Assembly (NCBI RefSeq): GCF_000373105.1
Contig: NZ_KB890442.1
Coordinates: 19,112-83,111 of the forward strand
From: Neolewinella persica DSM 23188
Lineage (GTDB): Bacteria; Bacteroidota; Bacteroidia; Chitinophagales; Saprospiraceae
Direction of reading: 5' to 3'
DNA length: 64,000 nt
Shown in pieces: positions 26,071-33,452 of this stretch. Position 1 is the first letter of the stretch. Each line of letters opens with the position of its first letter. The translations under genes were made by a program, and so were the position numbers. The notes under the pieces were generated by a model. That model was not told the origin of the DNA, made no database searches, and worked only from the letters and a program-made list of their open reading frames with translations.

Positions 26071-26853
26071 ATGAACAGACTAAGTAAGTTATTCAAAGAG
26101 AACACAAAAAACCTCCTAAACGTCTACTTCACCGCCGGCTACCCCAACCTGGACAGCACAGTCACCATCATCCAAAACCTCGCGGAAGCCGGGGCAAACC
26201 TGATTGAGGTTGGCATGCCTTATTCCGACCCAATGGCGGACGGGGAGACCATCCAGCAATCCAGTATGAAAGCCCTGCAAAATGGCATGACGCTGGATAC
26301 CTTGTTTGCGCAGTTAACGGAAGCGCGACAGTACACCGAAATTCCACTGGTGCTGATGGGCTACTACAATCAGGTAATGCAATACGGTCCGGAAAAATTC
26401 GTCAAGACCGCGAAGGCGGCGGGCGTTGATGGACTCATTCTTCCGGACCTACCCGTTTTCGAGTACGAACAGGAATTCAGGGCCATCGCTGAGGCAAACG
26501 ATATGCAGGTAACCTTCCTGATCACGCCACAGACCAGCGATGACCGGATTGCTAAAATCGGCCAACTCAGCACCGGCTTCATCTATGTGGTGTCAAGCAG
26601 CAGCATTACGGGCAAAAGCGGGGACATCACCGAGGGACAGAAGGCTTACTTCGCCCGCATCGATGCGCTGGACCTGCAACAACCTAAACTGATCGGTTTC
26701 GGCATCAGTGATGCTAAGAGCTTCCGGACGGCCTGCGAATACGCAAATGGTGCCATTATTGGGTCTGCTTTTATTCGGGCACTTAAGGACGTGGACGATG
26801 TTGGTGCTGCTACCAGAAGTTTCGTGGAGGGTATATTAGAGCCTGTGGGCTGA
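26071..26853 (+). CDS. trpA: Tryptophan synthase alpha chain
   Basis: 260-residue TIM-barrel enzyme cleaving indole-3-glycerol phosphate. Catalytic Glu46 and Asp57 lie in 'LIEVGMPYSDPMADGE'. 'LMGYYNQVMQYG' and 'GLILPDLPVFEYEQEF' are typical. Second gene of the trpBA unit, 52 bp after trpB. Confidence 0.96.
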   Translation: MNRLSKLFKENTKNLLNVYFTAGYPNLDSTVTIIQNLAEAGANLIEVGMPYSDPMADGETIQQSSMKALQNGMTLDTLFAQLTEARQYTEIPLVLMGYYNQVMQYGPEKFVKTAKAAGVDGLILPDLPVFEYEQEFRAIAEANDMQVTFLITPQTSDDRIAKIGQLSTGFIYVVSSSSITGKSGDITEGQKAYFARIDALDLQQPKLIGFGISDAKSFRTACEYANGAIIGSAFIRALKDVDDVGAATRSFVEGILEPVG

Positions 26854-26870
26854 AAGCTCATGCTAGGTTG

Positions 26871-26920
26871 TTCTCACAGAGGGCAGCGCAGAGGGAGGCA
26901 CGGAGGGAGCACAGAGGTGC
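26871..26920. repeat. 50-bp dispersed repeat, copy B
   Basis: 41 of 50 positions match 11101-11150 without gaps. Both copies are intergenic and in the same orientation. Confidence 0.6.
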
Positions 26921-26982
26921 ATAACAAGCACTAAACCCCGTGCCAGAGATGTTGCCAGACGAGCGCCAGCGAGCAAAGCCGT

Positions 26983-27017
26983 CTCCCCTCTCCGGGGGAG
27001 AGGGGCCGGGGGAGAGG
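26983..27017. repeat. GC-rich palindromic repeat (CCCCTCTCC / GGAGAGGGG)
   Basis: CCCCTCTCCGGGGGAGAGGGG forms a hairpin and is followed by CCGGGGGAGAGG. This style of repeat is widespread in many bacterial phyla. Confidence 0.6.
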
Positions 27018-27102
27018 CGCACGAGCGCAGCGAGCACTCCCGTACGGCAGCTATTCTCCCCTTCACTAATTCTCCCCTTCACTAACGCTTCAACCCAACA
27101 AC

Positions 27103-28002
27103 TTGACCCAACAACTAATAATAATCGGCGGCCCTACCGCCTCAGGAAAAACATCCCTTGCCATTGACCTGGCCCGTCATTTTGAGACGGAGATCATCAG
27201 TGGAGACAGCCGGCAGTTTTACCACGAAATGGAGATCGGGAACGCCCGGCCGACGCCGGCTGAATTAGCGGCGGCGAAGCATCATTTTGTCGCAGATCGT
27301 AGTGTGTTGGAACCGCTTTCGGCCGGACGTTTTGCAGCGGAAGCCCTGGCACGTCTTGAAACCGTTTTTAGTACGCAAGACCAGGCAGTGTTGGTGGGTG
27401 GAAGTGGACTTTACCTCAGGGCATTGTGCGAAGGCCTGGATGAATTCCCGGAGGTGACCGACCAGGCGCGAACGCAGGTGCAAAAACTATTAGAAGAGCA
27501 GGGTTTACCCGGCCTGCAAGCTGAGCTCGAACAACTGGATCCCGCTTACTTCGCTACCGTCGACCAGCAAAACGGCCGACGACTGGAACGGGCACTGAAG
27601 GTTTGCTATTCCGCAGGCCAGCCATATTCCTCTTTCCTGGGTAACCGGCCGAAACGCCCCTTCGACTGCGTTTACCTCCGTACCCATCCGCCCCGGGAGG
27701 TGCTCTACCAACGGATCAACCATCGGGTCGACCTGATGGTCGCCGCCGGGTTGGAGGCCGAAGCAAAAGCCCTCCTTCCGCATCGTGATCTGCCTTCTTT
27801 ACAAACCGTAGGTTATCAGGAATGGTGGCCTTACTTCTCCGGTGAGTACTCCAGGGATCGGGCCATCGAACTGATCAAGCAAAACAGTCGCCGCTACGCC
27901 AAGCGACAGGTTACCTGGTTTGGTCGGGGAGAGCAATACGATGCCGTTTCGGATATGGGAGAGGCTTTGAAGGTTATTGCCACTAAGGCAGTAAGGCAGT
28001 AA
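27103..28002 (+). CDS. miaA: tRNA dimethylallyltransferase
   Basis: 299-residue enzyme that isopentenylates A37 of tRNAs reading UNN codons. P-loop 'GGPTASGKTSLA' (about 9-20), 'IISGDSRQFY', 'VGGSGLYLRALCEGL', 'NGRRLERALKV' and the C-terminal 'SRRYAKRQVTWF' are all present. The only start giving full length is TTG at 27103, inside a run of 'CCCAACAACT' direct repeats. A GC-word copy (27465-27483) encodes ARTQVQ here. Confidence 0.93.
   Translation: MTQQLIIIGGPTASGKTSLAIDLARHFETEIISGDSRQFYHEMEIGNARPTPAELAAAKHHFVADRSVLEPLSAGRFAAEALARLETVFSTQDQAVLVGGSGLYLRALCEGLDEFPEVTDQARTQVQKLLEEQGLPGLQAELEQLDPAYFATVDQQNGRRLERALKVCYSAGQPYSSFLGNRPKRPFDCVYLRTHPPREVLYQRINHRVDLMVAAGLEAEAKALLPHRDLPSLQTVGYQEWWPYFSGEYSRDRAIELIKQNSRRYAKRQVTWFGRGEQYDAVSDMGEALKVIATKAVRQ
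27465..27483 (-). repeat. GC-rich dispersed word, copy 7 (inside miaA)
   Basis: GGCGCGAACGCAGGTGCAA on the plus strand, in the reading frame that gives ARTQVQ, in a region variable among MiaA proteins. One of the weaker members; chance resemblance is possible. Confidence 0.45.
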
Positions 28003-28057
28003 GTTCCATACTAAGCAAAGAAATATGGGCACACGGTCCTTGCTTCCAAAACCTTAG

Positions 28058-28076
28058 TTTGCACCTGCGGCCCCGC
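28058..28076 (+). repeat. GC-rich dispersed word, copy 8
   Basis: TTTGCACCTGCGGCCCCGC, preceded by CCTTAG, a degenerate -7 box. It faces the GTP cyclohydrolase II-like gene, 80 bp upstream of its ATG. Confidence 0.65.
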
Positions 28077-28154
28077 ATAATTTCTACCAAAAAATACACC
28101 TGCTCTTGCCCTCTTGCCATTGGCTTGTACTTTGCAACCCGACAACCCGACAAC

Positions 28155-28667
28155 ATGATAGTAAAACTAGCCACCAACGACCTTCGTACCCGCTACGGAA
28201 CCTTTCAGGAAGCCCTCTACTACGACGGTCAGAAAGAATCTATCGCTCTTTACCGGGGCAAGCTGGAAGGTGCTGAAGAAGTACTCGTCCGGGTACACTC
28301 CTCCTGCATTTTTGGCCACTATTTCAACAGTATTGAATGCGACTGCCAGGAACAGCTGGATGGTTCGCAAAGAATGATCGACGCAGCTGACCAGGGAATT
28401 ATTATACTACTCGATCAGGAAGGAAAAGGCAACGGACACTTTGCCTTGCTAAATAGCGTCAGCCATAAGCGTAAAGGTGAGAAACAAGCAGATGCCTACG
28501 AAGCGGTAGGTTTCAAGAAGGACGCCCGTAATTTCGCCGCAGCCGGCAAAATTCTCAAAGACCTGGGGGTGAAATCCGTTATTATGCTTACCGGGAACCC
28601 CGGTAAAGTAGCCACCCTGGAGGCGCAAGGAATCACCGTGGTTGGTACCAAAGCAATAGAGGCGTAA
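28155..28667 (+). CDS. GTP cyclohydrolase II-like protein with altered active site
   Basis: 170 residues from the ATG at 28155. The frame runs upstream through a repeat, but TGTACTTTGC 26 bp before this ATG looks like its promoter. The RibA fold is clear: 'VRVHSSCIFGHYFNS', zinc cysteines Cys51, Cys62, Cys64 ('IECDC'), and 'LKDLGVKSVIMLTGNPGKV'. The usual catalytic stretch with Tyr and QEGRxIGL reads 'LLDQEGKGNGH', so the Tyr and Arg of ordinary GTP cyclohydrolase II are replaced. It is either a divergent cyclohydrolase or a protein with another job; it should not be labelled ribA without testing. Confidence 0.75.
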   Translation: MIVKLATNDLRTRYGTFQEALYYDGQKESIALYRGKLEGAEEVLVRVHSSCIFGHYFNSIECDCQEQLDGSQRMIDAADQGIIILLDQEGKGNGHFALLNSVSHKRKGEKQADAYEAVGFKKDARNFAAAGKILKDLGVKSVIMLTGNPGKVATLEAQGITVVGTKAIEA

Positions 28668-28817
28668 ACTAATTATCGCACCGACTCGGGTAAGCACTCC
28701 TTCCATTAGCTTATGCTGGTGATGCGTTCACGACCACTCAAGGCCTCCGTGAATTGATTGTTATGCCTAAATCCGGCTTCCTCGTCCCTATTAATCGGTA
28801 GAGACCACTTCTTAGTG

Positions 28818-28825
28818 TATGTTTG
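28818..28825 (+). promoter_or_regulatory. Promoter -7 box with leader hairpin
   Basis: TATGTTTG fits TAnnTTTG. Shortly downstream, CACCGCC ACAA GGCGGTG forms a hairpin, then the gene at 28901 begins. The remainder of 28668-28900 shows nothing else. Confidence 0.55.
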
Positions 28826-28900
28826 CATTCATCTTCACCGCCACAAGGCGGTGGTTTGTACTAGTGGGGTGATCCACCAATCACTGTTCAACCCATCAAT

Positions 28901-30052
28901 ATGGTTCCTGCGCTGCTTCTTGGTCTTATTTTTTTAATACCCACCTGGTGGTTGTGGCAAAAGGGACAGCGTGCCTGGGCTTTCCTTCCGTTTTTTACTT
29001 TTCTGGTGGTGATCGGTTTTACGCTTGCCATTCAGCTGGACATCAGAAACCATCGTCAGACTCTATTTGATCTGGACGTACTCCTCTCGGAACTTAACCG
29101 ACCTGACCTGTGGCTGGCATCTGATCTTACGAATCCGGAGGCGCGTCTGTTTCTGGCCAGCACCGGGAGTCAGGCACTTTACCGGGCCAGAGAGATTGCT
29201 CCTGAACGGCAATCAGACATAGATTCTACCCTCCACCTATTGGCCGAATGGGTGGCTAATCGTAATAACCTGCGCCAGTGGCGGCGGAACACCAATTGGG
29301 ACCGGGAGGTCTATTTTTTAGCACACGCAGGTGCCACGCTTGGCCATTATCAACTGGCTACCGGGGAGCTCTCTTTTGAGCGCTCTTTTAAGAATGTGGG
29401 GGATCACCTGGGTAAAAGACTGGAACGTGGCCGCTATAAACATCTTCCCAGCCGGCCCGACGAAGATTTCTATCGCCCTGCGGATAATGCTGCGGCACTC
29501 TATGCATTGTCTCTTTATGACAGCGCTTACGGAATTAACTACGCGGCATCCAACTTCAATGACTGGGCAGCCTATCTCAGTCACGAACTGTACTTTGAGG
29601 AGTCACGCTTACCCTGTGCAGCCTTCAGCTCTACCAGCCGTTGTCAGCTGGATCCTTCTGCCGTTGCTACGGGACTTTACATCGCCTATCGGGCTGCTGC
29701 CAGGCCGGAAGCTGTAGACAGTGATATTCCGTGGCGGGAGTGGTTGCATTACTTTGGTAAAACCTCTCTTAGTCCCTTTTCTATGAGTATCCGACCAAAC
29801 ATGAGAGACAACCAGGCTACCCGTTTTTGCGACCAGGGAGCGTACCCTCTGCAATGTAACAGGTACGAGACAGCAGTAGGTCTTTGGGCCGCTGCAGAAT
29901 ATGGTGGAGGCTACTCTTATTTCCGGCTTTACTCAGCCTATGCACTGCGCCGCTGGTTTTTTGATGCACCCAACTATGCTGGCATGAGTGCAGGCAACCG
30001 GGTGAAAGCTTTAACGGGGGTAGCGCTGCGCGGCATGGCTACGGGTAAATAA
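28901..30052 (+). CDS. Membrane-anchored protein of unknown function
   Basis: 383 residues. Two N-terminal membrane segments (about 3-19 and 26-47) are followed by a large soluble, mostly helical domain rich in Trp, Tyr and Arg. Cysteines in 'SRLPCAAFSSTSRCQLDP' and 'RFCDQGAYPLQCNRYE' are spaced as if disulphide-bonded, which would place the domain outside the cytoplasm. I do not recognise a family. Preceded by a good promoter at 28818. Confidence 0.65.
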   Translation: MVPALLLGLIFLIPTWWLWQKGQRAWAFLPFFTFLVVIGFTLAIQLDIRNHRQTLFDLDVLLSELNRPDLWLASDLTNPEARLFLASTGSQALYRAREIAPERQSDIDSTLHLLAEWVANRNNLRQWRRNTNWDREVYFLAHAGATLGHYQLATGELSFERSFKNVGDHLGKRLERGRYKHLPSRPDEDFYRPADNAAALYALSLYDSAYGINYAASNFNDWAAYLSHELYFEESRLPCAAFSSTSRCQLDPSAVATGLYIAYRAAARPEAVDSDIPWREWLHYFGKTSLSPFSMSIRPNMRDNQATRFCDQGAYPLQCNRYETAVGLWAAAEYGGGYSYFRLYSAYALRRWFFDAPNYAGMSAGNRVKALTGVALRGMATGK

Positions 30053-30102
30053 GCCCGCCTGGGCCCTTGGGGCGACGACAGGGTAAATCAGCAATCACCA
30101 AA

Positions 30103-32166
30103 TTATTCTCCACGGTCTTCCGGAACAGGCAGGGCCTTCGCTCTTGGCGCTCCCACCATGATTTGCTTGCGGTAGACATCCGTAAACCGCCGGTGACCCA
30201 GCAGGTAATAATGAAGGATGATGCTGTCGGCTACCCGGCCAATCTCGGTCCGGTCCGGACCAATGCTGGCAGCCTTGATCTGTTGCCTACGCTCCCTGCG
30301 ACGATTTAGCCAGCGGCTAAAATTCCTATAAAAATCAAGGTGCGCCCTGAAGATAGAGGTGATGTGTGCAAAATTCCCCTGTGAAAGAAACAAGAGTGCG
30401 GCAACACCATCCAACGAGAGTCGAACGGGCAGCCACCACAACAAACGGGTAGTGGGCTCATTCTTATAAACCGTAGTCAGCGTGTTTCGGAAATTCAGGT
30501 AGGTCTTGCGTGGCGTATTATAGTTGAGGGTGCCACCGCCAACGTGGTAAACCACCGACCTTGGCTCTACCATTATCTTGTATCCTGCGCGTTTCATCCG
30601 CCAGCACAGGTCAATTTCCTCGGCATGGGCGAAATATTCCGGCTCGAAGCCGCCGAGTGCGTGGAACAAGTCTGCGCGGCAGAAGAAAGCAGCGCCCGTG
30701 GCCCAAAATATTTCAGCGCGGCCGTCGTACTGGCCTTCGTCCCGTTCGGTATGGGTAAAGAGACGCCCACGACAAAAGGGGTAGCCCAGGTAATCAAGGT
30801 ACCCACCAGCTGCGCCAGCATATTCGAAATTATCGGGATTGGCTTCAGAAAGAATTTTGGGCTGAACAGCCCCAACCGTCGGGTCCTCAAACATCGGGAT
30901 AATGGCCTCTAACCAGCCCCGCGTAACCCGAACATCACTATTGAGTAAGACGTAGACCTCGGCTTTTACCTGCATCATGGCCATATTATAGCCATTGGCA
31001 AAACCGTAGTTTTCTTGCAGGCAGATAAGTTCCACGTCCTGGTAGTTACTGCGCATCCATGCTACGGAGTCGTCCGTACTTAGATTGTCAGCAACGATGA
31101 CCCGGGCGTAAGGTGGCAGATTTTTCACCACCAAGGGGAGGTATTGCTCGAGAAAACTCCGACCGTTGTAATTCAGAATGACTACCGCGGTATCGGGCCC
31201 TGAGGCATCCATTTGAAGGGGAACCAGGTCCGTTTTTTTACCGAGCACTGCGCAGGCGGCTATCTCGTCGGCAGCGAGTTGAGCCTTTAAGGCTTCGAGG
31301 CCATCGAGTTCGAGGTCATCACGAAGGTGATCAACAAAGGAAACGGTAATGGCTTCTCCGTAGAGGTCTTCGTTGAAGTCGAACAGGTTCAGTTCAATGG
31401 TTACACCGCGTCCATCATTGAGGATGGGGCGATCGCCGATGTAGAGCATTCCGTCGTATTCCCGGTGCTGCCACACGGCCCGTACGGCGTAAATGCCGTT
31501 GGCGGGAATCAGCTTGAGTCGATGGTAAGGCCGCAAATTAGCGGTGGGGTACCCTATGGTACGACCAATCTTCTGACCTTCAATTACTTCTCCACTTAGC
31601 TCAAAAGGTCGGCCCAGTAACGTATTTGCCTGCCTGATTTTTCCTTCGAGCAGCGCATTTCTGATTTTGGTGGAGCTGACCGTAATGTCGTTTACTTCCT
31701 GCGCATCGATTTCAATTACTTCATAGCCCAGTTCTTTCCCGTGGTGGCTTAGCAGGGTCAAATCGCCCATTCTGTCTTTGCCGTACCGGTGGTCGTAACC
31801 GATGACAATGCGTTCTGGCTGAAAGTATTTAACCAGGAAATTACGGATGTACTCATCTGGCGTTTGTTCGCTGAAGGCCCTGGTAAAAGGCACGATGACC
31901 AGGTGGTTAATACCGGCTGCGGCGCATTGTACTGCCTTTTCCTGAGTAGTGGTGAGTAGCCGGAGGCTGTCATCGTCTGGTTGCAACACCGTCCGCGGGT
32001 GCGGATCAAAGGTGATCACTATGCTTTCACCTCCCCGTCGTTCCGCCAGGCGGCGGATTCGTGCCAGCAATTGCTGGTGCCCGCGGTGTACGCCATCGAA
32101 GCTGCCAATCGTGATGACGGCGCGGCGAAAACGGGGCAGGTTGTCGAGCTGGAAGTGGGTTTTCAT
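30103..32166 (-). CDS. ribF: Fused riboflavin kinase/FAD synthetase and family 2 glycosyltransferase
   Basis: 687 residues from the ATG at 32166 (MKTHFQLDNLP), where RibF proteins normally begin; further upstream the frame runs through a GC word. Residues 1-~310 are a complete RibF: 'GSFDGVHRGHQ' (21-31), 'VSSTKIRNAL', flavokinase 'GRTIGYPTANL' (201-211), 'LRDDLELDGLEALKAQLAAD'. Residues ~325-687 are a complete GT2: 'AVVILNYNGRSFLE', 'VADNLSTDDSV', 'VLLNSDVRVTRGW', 'FWATGAAFFCRADLF', 'EIDLCWRMKRAGYKI'. The join holds a run of seven A (sense strand) and then an ATG at 31212 that could start the GT2 alone. With six A the RibF frame would stop at TAG a few codons past that ATG, as in ordinary overlapping genes. 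Confidence 0.85.
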   Translation of the reverse strand: MKTHFQLDNLPRFRRAVITIGSFDGVHRGHQQLLARIRRLAERRGGESIVITFDPHPRTVLQPDDDSLRLLTTTQEKAVQCAAAGINHLVIVPFTRAFSEQTPDEYIRNFLVKYFQPERIVIGYDHRYGKDRMGDLTLLSHHGKELGYEVIEIDAQEVNDITVSSTKIRNALLEGKIRQANTLLGRPFELSGEVIEGQKIGRTIGYPTANLRPYHRLKLIPANGIYAVRAVWQHREYDGMLYIGDRPILNDGRGVTIELNLFDFNEDLYGEAITVSFVDHLRDDLELDGLEALKAQLAADEIAACAVLGKKTDLVPLQMDASGPDTAVVILNYNGRSFLEQYLPLVVKNLPPYARVIVADNLSTDDSVAWMRSNYQDVELICLQENYGFANGYNMAMMQVKAEVYVLLNSDVRVTRGWLEAIIPMFEDPTVGAVQPKILSEANPDNFEYAGAAGGYLDYLGYPFCRGRLFTHTERDEGQYDGRAEIFWATGAAFFCRADLFHALGGFEPEYFAHAEEIDLCWRMKRAGYKIMVEPRSVVYHVGGGTLNYNTPRKTYLNFRNTLTTVYKNEPTTRLLWWLPVRLSLDGVAALLFLSQGNFAHITSIFRAHLDFYRNFSRWLNRRRERRQQIKAASIGPDRTEIGRVADSIILHYYLLGHRRFTDVYRKQIMVGAPRAKALPVPEDRGE

Positions 32167-32226
32167 TCGGAATGGGCGAAGATAGGGAGCCTGGTTGGTT
32201 TTGCATTTATTCGGAGCGGCTTTTTT

Positions 32227-32244
32227 GGCGCGGCCGCAGGTGCA
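32227..32244 (-). repeat. GC-rich dispersed word, copy 9 (upstream of ribF)
   Basis: GGCGCGGCCGCAGGTGCA on the plus strand, so TGCACC... faces ribF, 60 bp before its ATG. A TATCTTCG box lies closer to the start and may be the true -7. Confidence 0.65.
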
Positions 32245-32468
32245 CAGGGAAGTTTTCGGAGAGCAGGGGGAATGAGAACAGGCGGTAAGTAAGTGTGAAA
32301 GATTTGCTGCCCGTCGGCCTTTTCTATAGCCAGGTCTATGTCCCAGTAGAGCTGTTGGCACACAACTGTGCGTTTTATAGATACCTTGCAAACATTAGGA
32401 AGTTGGTGGGACACATCTTAATTTTGCTTCCTTCATCTATCAATATTTACTCGCCGTAAAAGACTAAA

Positions 32469-33323
32469 ATGCAACTATCGTCATTTGAACGAAAAAAAGC
32501 GTGGGGAACGATAACTATATTTCTGATCATCGTTTCGATAATAAGCGCATTGGTTCATTATGCAATTGTGAAACTATACCCTTCCAGATTATACATTGGT
32601 GGTCTTATGTGGTGCCCGGCTGTGGCAGCGATTATCACGTTGAAAATCAGGGGTAAATCTATTTCTTCAATTGACTGGGGGTGGGGTGATTGGAAGTATA
32701 TTAGGTTATCTTACGCTATTCCGGTGCTATATGTTTTTGTTACTTATTTTTTAATATGGATAGCAGGCTATGGCGATTTAGTTGATGGTGAAAAAGTGTT
32801 GGTCTGGGCCAATGAAATTGGATTAGTCGGAATTGGAACTTTAGACCCCGTTCCTGCAGTGATTATAGGTGTATTTCTATTGGGGACGGTTGGGGTAATA
32901 CGTGCTATGGCAACAACCTTGGGGGAAGAAATTGGCTGGCGAGGATTTTTCATTCATAAATTAAGGGAGGTGTTGCCCTTTACGGGAACTGCTGCTTTTA
33001 GTGGAGTAGTTTGGGCTGCGTGGCATTGGCCGTTAATTGTTTATTATGGGGATAATATCGCCTTAGAGTTCGCTACCTTTTTTGTAGTGATAATATCCAT
33101 GTCATTTATCATGGCATATTACGCCTTTAAGGCCAGGAGCCTGTGGCCCGCAGTGGTTTTTCATGCAGTAAGTAATGTGTATATTCAAAAAATATTTCCT
33201 CCGTTAACCACAAGTGTTGATGGAGCAGACCATTGGCATGGTGAGTACGGTATTATGTTCGCAGCTGTAACTTTTGTCTTTGGTGTTTACTTTTGGAGGA
33301 AAGCTGTAAGAGAAGGATTGTAA
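32469..33323 (+). CDS. CPBP-family intramembrane metalloprotease
   Basis: 284 residues with about eight membrane segments. The CPBP (CAAX protease/bacteriocin-processing) motifs are present: 'EEIGWRGFF' (Glu-Glu and Arg), 'WAAWHWPL' and a third with His, 'FHAVSNVY'. The gene is clearly richer in A and T than its neighbours and uses different codons, suggesting later acquisition. Substrate unknown. Confidence 0.85.
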   Translation: MQLSSFERKKAWGTITIFLIIVSIISALVHYAIVKLYPSRLYIGGLMWCPAVAAIITLKIRGKSISSIDWGWGDWKYIRLSYAIPVLYVFVTYFLIWIAGYGDLVDGEKVLVWANEIGLVGIGTLDPVPAVIIGVFLLGTVGVIRAMATTLGEEIGWRGFFIHKLREVLPFTGTAAFSGVVWAAWHWPLIVYYGDNIALEFATFFVVIISMSFIMAYYAFKARSLWPAVVFHAVSNVYIQKIFPPLTTSVDGADHWHGEYGIMFAAVTFVFGVYFWRKAVREGL

Positions 33324-33452
33324 ATGGCCAACATTAAACGATGATCGTTTAGGGACTTCCGAGGACAAGTACACGTATATGACAATACTTAGTGGAGATT
33401 GTTAACTTCACTAGCTTCCTGAAACTATGAGGTGCGCTTACAGTTATTCTTT

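Noticed and set aside
13381..27017. Possible CRISPR array among the many short repeats
   Set aside because: No regular spacing of identical repeats with unique spacers was found anywhere, and no cas genes.
29321..29340. Further GC-word copy with ACGCAGGTGCCA
   Set aside because: Only 11-12 bases agree; expected by chance in a sequence of this composition.
32167..32391. N-terminal extension of the RibF fusion
   Set aside because: It runs through a GC word and a low-complexity stretch; RibF proteins begin at the ATG at 32166.
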